From positions 558,001 through 622,000 of the forward strand of contig OZ255620.1 in the NCBI GenBank assembly GCA_965276665.1: a stretch of DNA of 64,000 nucleotides, given 5' to 3'. Position numbers and translations under genes: made by a program. Below, piece after piece: positions 35,257-43,321 of this stretch. The notes beneath the pieces were generated by a model. It was not told the origin of the DNA. It was given only the letters and a program-made list of their open reading frames with translations, and made no database searches. The DNA comes from CAWGJC01 sp965276665. GTDB taxonomy: Bacteria; Pseudomonadota; Alphaproteobacteria; Acetobacterales; Acetobacteraceae. The first letter of the stretch is position 1; every line of letters begins with the position of its first letter.

Positions 35257-36201
35257 TCAACCGGGGTGGAACAGCTCACTCACTGACTGGCCATTGTGAA
35301 TCCGACGCATAGCTTCCGCAAGTGCAGGAGCCACCGACAGCACTGTCAATTTCGAGACGTGCTTCTCTGACGTAATGGGAACCGTATTTGTGCATGCAAT
35401 TTCGAGCACATCCGGCTGATCATTGAGGCGCCTGAGAGCGTCGCCGGAGAAGAGGCCGTGAGTGCATGCTATTCGAATTGTCCGAGCTCCCTGCTCACGC
35501 AACCGGCCTAACAATTCGAATACAGTGCTACCTTTTGCAATTTCATCGTCGAGCACGATCACGTCTCGGCCGGAAACATCGCCGATGATGGTACTAATAC
35601 TCACCCGATCATCCTCGAATCGCTGTTTTGCACCCGCCGCCACGGTCGTGCCAAGCATGCGTGCAAATGCTGCCGCCTGTTTCGCGTTGCCGAGATCAGG
35701 CGACACAACGACACCATTTGTTAGATCATACTTCTTGAAGTGTTGAGCTAACTCGTGGAGTGCGTGGAGATGATCAGTTGGAACGCTAAAAAACCCATGC
35801 ACTTGAGGCGAGTGCAGAGTCATCGTCAAGATTCTGCTGGCACCGGCCGTGACTAAGAGGTCTGCGACCAATCGTGCGCCGATAGAGATTCGTGGTGCAT
35901 CCTTCTTGTCGGATCGTGCGTAGGCGTAGTGCGGAATCACAGCGGTAATCCGCGACGCAGATGCGCCTCTCGCAGCGTCCAGCATAAGAAAGAGTTCGAC
36001 CAAGTTTTCCTGGACCGGCGGGACCAAAGGCTGGATCAGAAAAACGTCCCGCTCGCGGCAGTTGGCCTGAAGCTGCACTTCCAGGCAGTCATTGGCGAAA
36101 CGGTTTCGCTTGACTGGGAGAAGGGGCACTTTGAGGTGAGTGCAAATTTCAACCGTCAAGTCGGGATGTGCGCTGCCGCCGAATACAGCAATTTCCGTCA
36201 T
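35257..36201 (-). CDS. prs: Ribose-phosphate pyrophosphokinase (divergent)
   Basis: 314 residues from ATG 36201, which follows a G-rich ribosome site. Phosphoribosyl-diphosphate synthetase fold: FGGSAHPDL near the N-terminus, QPLVPPVQENLVELFLMLDA, PHYAYARSDKKD (catalytic loop region) and the PRPP loop DVIVLDDEIAKGST. It makes PRPP from ribose-5-phosphate and ATP. The loop differs from the common DDMIDTGGT, and TLHSPQVHGFF replaces the usual DLHAxQIQGFF. Codon use and GC are lower than in neighbours. This may be an acquired second copy; a normal prs could exist elsewhere. Confidence 0.85.
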   Translation of the reverse strand: MTEIAVFGGSAHPDLTVEICTHLKVPLLPVKRNRFANDCLEVQLQANCRERDVFLIQPLVPPVQENLVELFLMLDAARGASASRITAVIPHYAYARSDKKDAPRISIGARLVADLLVTAGASRILTMTLHSPQVHGFFSVPTDHLHALHELAQHFKKYDLTNGVVVSPDLGNAKQAAAFARMLGTTVAAGAKQRFEDDRVSISTIIGDVSGRDVIVLDDEIAKGSTVFELLGRLREQGARTIRIACTHGLFSGDALRRLNDQPDVLEIACTNTVPITSEKHVSKLTVLSVAPALAEAMRRIHNGQSVSELFHPG

Positions 36202-36403
36202 GACCCCCCCCTGCGTCGCCCGACAGACGGCCACATTGGCGCACGGTTTGGGGGGCGAGGCTAGATCAAGGGCCGTGAGCAACCATAAATGGTTGCGTTA
36301 CTCCTGACTGCGACGGCAACATGCTAAAAGTCCGCTTTCCATTAAACTCTGCCGTGCGCCCTCCCTACGGTCGCGACATCCGGTTGGGTTCATGAAACAC
36401 CCT

Positions 36404-37189
36404 CTAGCTGCCTTCTCGGCGCGCCAGCATCGCGACGGTGCTGACGGTCTCGGTCAGCATCCCATCCACCGCCGCCGCCGAGGCGAGCGTCGCCACCTCG
36501 GCCGCCAACCCATCCGCCCTGTCGCCGAGCCTGGCGCGCGACGTGGTGGACATCGAGAACACCCGGTCCACCAGACGCTCGGCCGGGAATCTCCGGCGCT
36601 CGATCACCGCGATCTGCTCGATCTCGGCAAAGGCGGAGTCGAGAAGAACCGCCTCGTGACGCACCCAGCCGGTGCCGCGCCAGCGCTCGGCTTCCGGCAC
36701 GAAGCGTGCGGTCAGCGCGCGCAATTCCCGCCGCCATGCGTTTTCCGGCACATCGGGATGCGTGTCGGCGAACAGCGTGATCACGCCATCCGGCTCGACC
36801 ATCGCGTCGAGCCTCCGGAGCGTGTCCACCCGGTCCATCCAGTGAAAGGAGCGGCCCATCGTCACCAACCGGAACCGGCCGAATTCCGGGCCGAGATCGT
36901 ACGAGCTGCCCGCCACCAGACGCAGATTGGGCGGCGCTTCCTCGGCCGCCAGCGCCAGCATCGCCGGTTCCGGATCGACCGCCACCACCTCGGCGGCGAG
37001 CGGCGCAAACGCGCGGGCCAGCGGACCGGGACCGCAGCCGAGATCCAGCACCCTGTCATCCGCGCCGAGCCCGCTCAGCATCGCGACCCGCGCGATCAGC
37101 CGCGGCGAATACGGCACCCGGCCGGCCATGTAATGCGCCGCCGCGGTGCGGAAACGCCGCGGCTCGAACGCGACCGGCATCACGCTCAT
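36404..37189 (-). CDS. Class I SAM-dependent methyltransferase
   Basis: 261 residues. SAM motif I is VLDLGCGPGPLARAFA (about 47-62), acidic VVAVDPEPAML, then LVTMGRSFHWMDR. The acceptor is unknown. ATG 37189 overlaps the parC stop (ATGA), so it is translationally coupled to parC as the last gene of the housekeeping operon. The region 36202-36403 upstream of prs and after this gene holds no gene; it is AT-richer than the surroundings. Confidence 0.83.
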   Translation of the reverse strand: MSVMPVAFEPRRFRTAAAHYMAGRVPYSPRLIARVAMLSGLGADDRVLDLGCGPGPLARAFAPLAAEVVAVDPEPAMLALAAEEAPPNLRLVAGSSYDLGPEFGRFRLVTMGRSFHWMDRVDTLRRLDAMVEPDGVITLFADTHPDVPENAWRRELRALTARFVPEAERWRGTGWVRHEAVLLDSAFAEIEQIAVIERRRFPAERLVDRVFSMSTTSRARLGDRADGLAAEVATLASAAAVDGMLTETVSTVAMLARREGS

Positions 37190-39405
37190 CCAAATTTCCC
37201 GGACCGCGGGAAGCCGCTCGGCGGCAGCTTGCCCGCCTGTCCGCGCTCGCCCGACCAGGGGCGCAGATCGGTCTCGGTGCGCACCTTGTCGCCGAGCTTC
37301 CAGGTCAGACCGGCGGCGGCCGCAAAGACCTTGAGGTCGCGCATTCCACCGCCATTATAGCGTTGCAGGATCACGCCGGTGCCGCGCGCGAGCACCGGCA
37401 CCTGGTCGAGCGGAAACACCAGCAGCTTGCGGTTCTCGCCGATCACCGCGACGCGGTCGCCCTCCGCCGGCACGCAGAGCAGCGCCTCCTCGCCGGCGCG
37501 CAGATTGAGCACCTGCTTGCCGGCCTTGCGGTCGGTGAGCAGATCCGCACCCTTGACGACGAAGCCGCGCCCGGACGCGCCCGCCACCACATAGGACGCG
37601 GCCTCCCGCCAGACGAACAAGGCGATCACCGCATCGGCATTGCCGAGCTCGGCCAGCAGCCGCACCGGCTGCCCATCCCCGCGGCCGCGCGGCAGGTCGC
37701 CGGCGCGCAGCGTGTAGGCGCGGCCATTCGTGCCGAACAGGCAAAGCCGGTCGGTGGTCTCACAGCGCACCGGCGGAAAGCCGAGCCGGTCGCCCTCCTT
37801 GAACTTGAGCTCGGTATCCTCGGCGATATGGCCGCGCAGCGCCCGCACCCAGCCTTTCTCCGACAGCACCACGGTGATCGGCTCGCGCTCGACGAACGCA
37901 TCCGCCAAAACCTCGACCGCAACCGGCGCGGCGCTCAGCACGGTACGCCGCTGGCCGAGCGGGCCGCCGCCGAATTTCGCCCGCGTCTCGTCGAGCTCCG
38001 CGCCGATCCGCGCCCAGCGCGACGCCGCATCGGAGAGCAGCGCCTGCAATTCCCGCCGCTCGCGCGTCAGCGTCTTGTGCTCCTTGCGGATCTCCACCTC
38101 TTCCAGCCGGCGCAGCGAGCGCAGCCGCATGTTGAGGATCGATTCCGCCTGCAGATCGGTCAGCGAGAACGCGGCCACCAGCGCGGGCTTCGGCTCGTCC
38201 TCGTGACGAATGATGCGGATCACCTCGTCGAGATTGAGAAACACCGAGAGATAGCCGTCGAGAATCTCGAGCCGCCGCTCGGTCGCCGCGAGCCGGTGAC
38301 GCGAGCGGCGGCGCAGCACCTCCTCGCGATGGTGCAGCCAGGCCTGCAGCACGGCGCGCAGGCCGAGCACGATCGGCGTGCGATCGGCGGTCAGCACGTT
38401 CATGTTGAGCGGAAAGCGCGTCTCCAGCAGCGTCGCGCGGAACAGCGTCTCCATCAGCATCTCGGGCTCGACGCCGCGCGTCTTCGGCTCCAGCACGAGA
38501 CGTACCTGCTCGGCGCTCTCGTCGCGCAGATCGCCGAGCAATGGCAGTTTCCGCGCCTCCAGCAGCTCGGCGATCTGCTCGATCAGCCGCGCCTTGGCGA
38601 CCTGATACGGAATTTCGGTGACGACGATCTGCCAGGTGCCGTGCTTGCCGCGCTCGACCTCCCATTTCGCGCGCAGCCGGAAGCCGCCACGCCCGGTCTC
38701 ATAGGCCGCGAGAAGCGAGGCCTTGTCCTCGACCAGCGTCCCGCCGGTCGGGAAATCGGGGCCTGGCATGCGCGCGAGCAGCTCCTCCATCGTCGCATCC
38801 GGGTTGCGCACGAGATGCGAGGCCGCCGCGCAGATCTCGCCCGCATTGTGCGGCGGAATCGACGTCGCCATGCCGACCGCAATGCCCGCCGCGCCGTTCG
38901 CGAGCAGGTTCGGGAACGCGCCCGGCAGCACGAGCGGCTCGCTCTCCTCGCCATCATAGGTCGCGCGGAAATCGACGGCGTCCTCGTCGATGCCGGCCAG
39001 CATCGCGCGCGCCACCTCGGTGAGCCGCGCCTCGGTGTAGCGCATGGCCGCCGCGTTATCGCCGTCGATATTGCCGAAATTTCCCTGGCCCTCGACCAGC
39101 GGATAACGCGCCGCGAAATCCTGCGCGAGCCGCACCAGCGCCTCGTACACCGCCGCATCGCCATGCGGATGGTATTTGCCGATCACATCGCCCACCACCC
39201 GGGCGCATTTCTTGAACCCGGAGGCCGGATCGAGCCGCAGCTGATGCATCGCGAACACCAGCCGCCGATGCACGGGCTTCAATCCGTCCCGTACATCGGG
39301 CAGCGAACGCGACATGATGGTGGAGAGCGCGTAGGCCAGATACCGCTCGCTCAGCGCGTCGGCGAGCGGCGCATCCTCCACATGGCCAATCAGGTCATCA
39401 GGCAT
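37186..39405 (-). CDS. parC: DNA topoisomerase IV subunit A
   Basis: 739 residues, canonical ParC length. The breakage-reunion domain has SRSLPDVRDGLKPVHRR (about 33-49) and the catalytic Tyr in AAMRYTEARL (about 118-125); the C-terminal domain carries the beta-pinwheel blades. It lacks the GyrA-box, supporting ParC rather than GyrA. With ParE it decatenates daughter chromosomes. It follows recO by 38 bases on the same strand. Confidence 0.95.
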   Translation of the reverse strand: MPDDLIGHVEDAPLADALSERYLAYALSTIMSRSLPDVRDGLKPVHRRLVFAMHQLRLDPASGFKKCARVVGDVIGKYHPHGDAAVYEALVRLAQDFAARYPLVEGQGNFGNIDGDNAAAMRYTEARLTEVARAMLAGIDEDAVDFRATYDGEESEPLVLPGAFPNLLANGAAGIAVGMATSIPPHNAGEICAAASHLVRNPDATMEELLARMPGPDFPTGGTLVEDKASLLAAYETGRGGFRLRAKWEVERGKHGTWQIVVTEIPYQVAKARLIEQIAELLEARKLPLLGDLRDESAEQVRLVLEPKTRGVEPEMLMETLFRATLLETRFPLNMNVLTADRTPIVLGLRAVLQAWLHHREEVLRRRSRHRLAATERRLEILDGYLSVFLNLDEVIRIIRHEDEPKPALVAAFSLTDLQAESILNMRLRSLRRLEEVEIRKEHKTLTRERRELQALLSDAASRWARIGAELDETRAKFGGGPLGQRRTVLSAAPVAVEVLADAFVEREPITVVLSEKGWVRALRGHIAEDTELKFKEGDRLGFPPVRCETTDRLCLFGTNGRAYTLRAGDLPRGRGDGQPVRLLAELGNADAVIALFVWREAASYVVAGASGRGFVVKGADLLTDRKAGKQVLNLRAGEEALLCVPAEGDRVAVIGENRKLLVFPLDQVPVLARGTGVILQRYNGGGMRDLKVFAAAAGLTWKLGDKVRTETDLRPWSGERGQAGKLPPSGFPRSGKFG

Positions 39406-39443
39406 GACCCCGGTCTAGCCGAGATTCGCCACCACTTGCAGCC

Positions 39444-40196
39444 CTAATTGGGAACGGAAGGTGAATCCCCGGGCGCCGCCAGCGCCGCCACCCGATCCGC
39501 CAGCATCACCCGCGCCGCCGGCAGCGGCCGGTTGTGCTGGCCGAACGCATCCCGCGCCAGGAAATGCCCGGTCAGCCGCAGCCCATCCCGCCAATCCGCC
39601 GGCTCCGCGAGATTGCCGCCCACCAGAAATCCCGGCAGAGGCAGCAAACGCTCCTTCCAAATTCCCGCCGCCTCGGCCGACACCGCCCGCCCGGTGCGCG
39701 GCGACACGAAGGCCAGCCCCGCGGCCGCCCCGGTCACTGCGCAACGCGACAAATCGAGCCCGAAGCCGAGATCGGCCAGAACACCCACCTCCCAGCGCAC
39801 CACGTCGAGCAGCACCGCCTCCCCCGCCGACAGCCGCGCGATCAGATGCAGCAACCCCTCGAACACCCGCGGATGCGCCTCCCGCTCCGGCAATACCCCC
39901 TCCGCCACAGCACAGATCGACTGCAACACCGCCAGGCCCAGCGCATCCTCCATCACCAGCGCCGCAACCGGATGCACCAGCTCGCCGGTCAAATTGCCCA
40001 GCTGATCGGCCAGCCGCGCCACCCACCGCGCCTGCACCACATTCCCCGCCTGCCACACCGCACCCCGGCCCCGCGACGCACCCCCCCGCACCAACCCGCG
40101 AAACCGCCCTTCCGCCTCCGACACCACACTCCCCACCCAATCCCCCTCGCCAAACGGCCGCCCCCCCAGGACAACCACGGGCGCCTCCCACTCCAT
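39444..40196 (-). CDS. recO: DNA repair protein RecO
   Basis: 250 residues. It opens MEWEAPVVVLGGRPFGEGDW (OB-fold N-domain), followed by LVRGGASRG and the helical C-domain with VVRWEVGVLADLGFGLDLSRC. RecO loads RecA on SSB-coated DNA in the RecFOR pathway. The gene normally follows era directly; here a 237-base repeat element (copy D) is inserted between era and recO. Confidence 0.93.
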   Translation of the reverse strand: MEWEAPVVVLGGRPFGEGDWVGSVVSEAEGRFRGLVRGGASRGRGAVWQAGNVVQARWVARLADQLGNLTGELVHPVAALVMEDALGLAVLQSICAVAEGVLPEREAHPRVFEGLLHLIARLSAGEAVLLDVVRWEVGVLADLGFGLDLSRCAVTGAAAGLAFVSPRTGRAVSAEAAGIWKERLLPLPGFLVGGNLAEPADWRDGLRLTGHFLARDAFGQHNRPLPAARVMLADRVAALAAPGDSPSVPN

Positions 40197-40220
40197 GGAC
40201 TAGAGGGGAGTGGGTCGGAG

Positions 40221-40457
40221 GAAGGCCAGGGCGCTGCCCCGGACCCGCCAGGGGGCTCTGCCCCCTGAACCCCCGCTAAGGGCACAGCCCTTAGAACCCG
40301 CTAGGGCTGTTTGGAGTGGAGCGGGCGAGGAGCTGTTTCCACCACTACCTTGCCCACCCCTCTCCAAACAGCCGTCATGGATTCCAAAGGCTCGGCCTTT
40401 GGCGGGGTCCAGGGGCAGAGCCCCTTGGCGGGTCCGGGGGAGCGCCCCGGCTTCCCC
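40221..40457. repeat. Composite palindromic repeat, copy D
   Basis: A nested structure: outer CCAGGGC/GCCCCGG and CCAGGGGGC/GCCCCCTG hairpins, CTAAGGGC/GCCCTTAG, then a perfect 12-bp inverted repeat GGCTGTTTGGAG (40305-40316) / CTCCAAACAGCC (40362-40373) around a 45-base loop, then CCAAAGGC/GCCTTTGG and CCAGGGGC/GCCCCTTGG hairpins. The loop core is almost the reverse complement of that in copy E (52161). It separates era from recO. Confidence 0.85.
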
Positions 40458-40462
40458 CCGCC

Positions 40463-41353
40463 TCACTCCTCCTCCAGCCCGAGGGCGCGGAGGCGGGCGT
40501 GTTCTTCGTCCCAGTCGGGGCGTTCCTTCACGTTGAGGAACAGATGGATGGGGCGGCCGAGGAGGGTTTGGAGGCGGGTTCGGGCGGTGGCGCCGATGGC
40601 GCGGATGCGTTGGCCGCCTTCGCCGATGAGGATGGCTTTCTGGCCGGCGCGGGCGACGTAGATGGTGGCGTCGATGCGGGTGGAGCCGTCCTTGCGGTCC
40701 TGCCAGGATTCCGTCTCGACGGTGGTGCCGTAGGGCACTTCGTCGTGGGTTTGCAGGAAGATCTGCTCGCGGACGGTTTCGGCGGCGAGCATGCGGTCCG
40801 GCATGTCGGTGAGTTCGTCGGGCGGGTAGAGGAACGGGCTCTCGGGCATCGCCTCGGCGAGACGGTCGAGCAGGCGTTCGAGCCCGTCGCCGGTATTGGC
40901 GCTGACCATGAAGGTTTCCTCGGCCGGCGCGAGGAGGGCGAGTTCCGCGGTGAGCGGAAGCAGGCGTTCGCGCGGCAAGAGGTCGATCTTGTTGAGGATG
41001 AGCCAGAGCCGGGGGCGGGTTTCCGCGAGGCGGGAGGCGATGGCGCGGACGGCGTCGGTGGCGCCGGTGGTGCTGTCGACGAGGAGGAGGGCGAGGTCGG
41101 CATCGGCGGCGCCGGTCCAGGCGGCGGCGACCATGGCGCGGTCGAGCCGGCGGCGCGGGCGGAAGATGCCGGGCGTGTCGACGAGAAGGATCTGGGTTTC
41201 CCCGCGCATCAGGATGGCGAGCACGCGAAAGCGGGTGGTTTGCGCTTTCGGGCTGACGATGGAGAGCCGGGCGCCGGCGAGCCGGTTCAGCAGGGTGGAT
41301 TTGCCGGCGTTGGGCGCGCCCAGGATGGCGGCGAAGCCGCAGCGCGTGGTCAT
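40463..41353 (-). CDS. era: GTPase Era
   Basis: 296 residues from ATG 41353, which overlaps the rnc stop by 4 bases. GTP-binding motifs G1 GAPNAGKST (about 12-20), G3 DTPG, G4 NKID and the C-terminal KH domain with AILIGEGGQRIRAIGATAR are all present. Era binds the 3' end of 16S rRNA in 30S maturation. It is co-transcribed with rnc and lepB; repeat copy D follows it. Confidence 0.96.
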   Translation of the reverse strand: MTTRCGFAAILGAPNAGKSTLLNRLAGARLSIVSPKAQTTRFRVLAILMRGETQILLVDTPGIFRPRRRLDRAMVAAAWTGAADADLALLLVDSTTGATDAVRAIASRLAETRPRLWLILNKIDLLPRERLLPLTAELALLAPAEETFMVSANTGDGLERLLDRLAEAMPESPFLYPPDELTDMPDRMLAAETVREQIFLQTHDEVPYGTTVETESWQDRKDGSTRIDATIYVARAGQKAILIGEGGQRIRAIGATARTRLQTLLGRPIHLFLNVKERPDWDEEHARLRALGLEEE

Positions 41354-42054
41354 GCGCGGAGAGTGTCGAGCAGGGCGCGGGCGGCGAGCTGTTCGGCGCT
41401 GCGCTTGGAGCCGGCGGTGCCGCGTCCGGTCTCGCCGGCGACCGAGACGGTGATGACGAAGATCGGCGCGTGCGAGGGGCCTTCGCGCGAGGCGACGGTG
41501 TAGCCGGGCAGCGGCAGGCCGCGGGCCTGCGCCCATTCCTGCAGCGCCGTCTTGGCGTCCTTGGGCGGGGCGGATTGGCCATCCATCGCCGCCGCCCAGG
41601 CGTGGCGGACGAAGATGCGGGCGGCGTCCAGCCCGCCATCGAGGAAGAGCGCACCGATCGCGGCTTCGGTGGCGTCGGCGAGCACGGTGGCCAGGCGGCG
41701 CAGACCGGCGCGGGCCTCGCCGGGCGCGATGGCGAGGGTTGCGGGCATGCCGGCCTGCTCGGCGATGCCGGCGAGGACGGGTTGCGAGACGAGATGGGCG
41801 AGGCGGCGGCCGAGCTCGCCCTCCTGCTCGGCGGGGAAGCGTTCTGCCAGCCATTCGGCGATCAGCAGGCCGAGCACCCGGTCGCCGATGAATTCGAGGC
41901 GTTCGTTGGAGCCGGCTCCCTTGGCCTGGCCGCGCGGCTTGCGGGCGGCGGAACGGTGGGTCAGCGCCTCGCGGAGGAGTTCGGGGCGGGCGAAGCGGTG
42001 GCCGAGGATCGCCTCGGCGCCGTGCAGGGTGTGTCCGGGGCCGCCGCCGCTCAC
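41350..42054 (-). CDS. rnc: Ribonuclease III
   Basis: 234 residues if translation starts at GTG 42054, whose GTGA overlaps the lepB stop by 4 bases; this matches the coupling pattern of the operon and the usual family length. Upstream in-frame ATG 42099 and GTG 42114 are possible. The signature NERLEFIGDRVLGLLIAEWL (about 49-68) gives the catalytic acidic residues, with ADATEAAIGALFLDGG as the second cluster, and a C-terminal dsRNA-binding domain (AKTALQEWAQARGL, GSKRSAEQLAARALL). It processes rRNA precursors and double-stranded RNAs. Confidence 0.93.
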   Translation of the reverse strand: MSGGGPGHTLHGAEAILGHRFARPELLREALTHRSAARKPRGQAKGAGSNERLEFIGDRVLGLLIAEWLAERFPAEQEGELGRRLAHLVSQPVLAGIAEQAGMPATLAIAPGEARAGLRRLATVLADATEAAIGALFLDGGLDAARIFVRHAWAAAMDGQSAPPKDAKTALQEWAQARGLPLPGYTVASREGPSHAPIFVITVSVAGETGRGTAGSKRSAEQLAARALLDTLRA

Positions 42055-42812
42055 CGGATGACCAAGAACAGGCGGGACCAGCGGATTTCGAACGGCCATT
42101 CCCAGACCTGCCACCAGGGGTAGCGGCTGTCGATCGAGAAGAAGATGATCTCGGCGTGGCCGACGAGGTTCTCGATCGGCAGGTAGCCGACGCCCGGGGC
42201 CATCTGCACGCGGCTATCGGCGGAATTGTCGCGGTTATCCCCCATCGCGAACAGGTCGCCGGGCGGCACGACGAAATCCTGCGTGTTGTTCATCTCGCCT
42301 TCGTCGGTGGCTTTCAGCACGTGGTAGCTGCGCCCGTTCGGCAGCGTCTCGGTATAGCGCGCGATCGGCACCGGGATGCCGTCGGAATCGTCCTGATAGG
42401 TGCCGGCCGGGACGCGCGGCACTTCCTGGTTGTTGATGAAGAGATGGCCCTGCCGCATCTGCACATGGTCGCCCGGCAGGCCGATGATGCGCTTGATGTA
42501 GTCCGAGCTGGTGTCGAAGGTGTCCTTGAACACGGCGACATCGCCGCGCTTGGGCATCCAGTCGGGGATGCGGCCCGAGAAGAGCGGCGGCGAGAGCGGA
42601 AAGGAATAGCGCGAGTAGCCGTAGCTGTATTTCGAGACGAGCAGGTAGTCGCCGATCAGTAGCGTCGGGATCATCGAGCCGGACGGGATGTTGAACGGCT
42701 CGAAGGCGAAGGTGCGGATCACGACGGCTATGATGACGGCATAGACGATCGTCTTGACGTTCTCGAGCAGGCCGCCCGATTTGGGCTTCGCCATGGATTT
42801 GGGCTTCGCCAT
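42051..42812 (-). CDS. lepB: Signal peptidase I
   Basis: 253 residues from ATG 42812. A membrane anchor (about 20-38) precedes the catalytic Ser in PSGSMIPTLLIGDYLLVSKY, the Lys in DYIKRIIGLPGD, and box E GDNRDNSADSR. It cleaves Sec and Tat signal peptides on the outer face of the inner membrane. The first twelve codons are an 18-base tandem duplication (MAKPKS MAKPKS), so either ATG could serve as start. Between it and acpS are 91 bases without a gene. Confidence 0.95.
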   Translation of the reverse strand: MAKPKSMAKPKSGGLLENVKTIVYAVIIAVVIRTFAFEPFNIPSGSMIPTLLIGDYLLVSKYSYGYSRYSFPLSPPLFSGRIPDWMPKRGDVAVFKDTFDTSSDYIKRIIGLPGDHVQMRQGHLFINNQEVPRVPAGTYQDDSDGIPVPIARYTETLPNGRSYHVLKATDEGEMNNTQDFVVPPGDLFAMGDNRDNSADSRVQMAPGVGYLPIENLVGHAEIIFFSIDSRYPWWQVWEWPFEIRWSRLFLVIR

Positions 42813-42903
42813 ATGAGATTGGGGTTCCGCTGGAAAACGCCGGCGGATCAAGCCGACCTGCCCCCTGCCTGTCAAGCAAGCGCTCGGCGGCGCCCGGCGA
42901 CGG

Positions 42904-43311
42904 TTAGGAAAGGGGCTCGGCGGAGATGATCACCTGGGCGAAGGCGTAGGGGTATTCGTCGGTCATCGTCAGCGCGATCGAGGCGGTGTGGCCGGCCGGG
43001 GTGAGCGCCTGCAGGCGGCGCAGCGAGCCGCCTGTGAGCTTCATCGTGGGCTGCCCGCTCGGCAGGTTGGCGACGCCGAGATCGGAATGGAACACGCCGG
43101 CGCTGAACCCGGTGCCGAGCGCCTTGGCGCAGGCCTCCTTGGCGGCGAAGCGCTTGGCGAAGGTGCCCGGGCGCAGGCTCTCGGTCCGCCGCGCCGCGCG
43201 CTTGCGCTCGGTCTCGGTGAACACGCGGCCGAGGAAGCGGTCGCCGAACCGCGCCATCACCTTCTCGATGCGCCGGATGTCGCAGAGATCCGAGCCGATG
43301 CCGATGATCAC
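42904..43311 (-). CDS. acpS: Holo-[acyl-carrier-protein] synthase
   Basis: 135 residues. Motifs GIGSDLCDIRRIE (Asp 8) and FAAKEACAKALGTG (Glu about 58) are the Mg-binding and catalytic residues of AcpS, which transfers 4'-phosphopantetheine from CoA to ACP. It begins 10 bases after the rsh stop and precedes lepB, the usual alphaproteobacterial order. Confidence 0.95.
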   Translation of the reverse strand: MIIGIGSDLCDIRRIEKVMARFGDRFLGRVFTETERKRAARRTESLRPGTFAKRFAAKEACAKALGTGFSAGVFHSDLGVANLPSGQPTMKLTGGSLRRLQALTPAGHTASIALTMTDEYPYAFAQVIISAEPLS

Positions 43312-43321
43312 GCCGGGCCGA

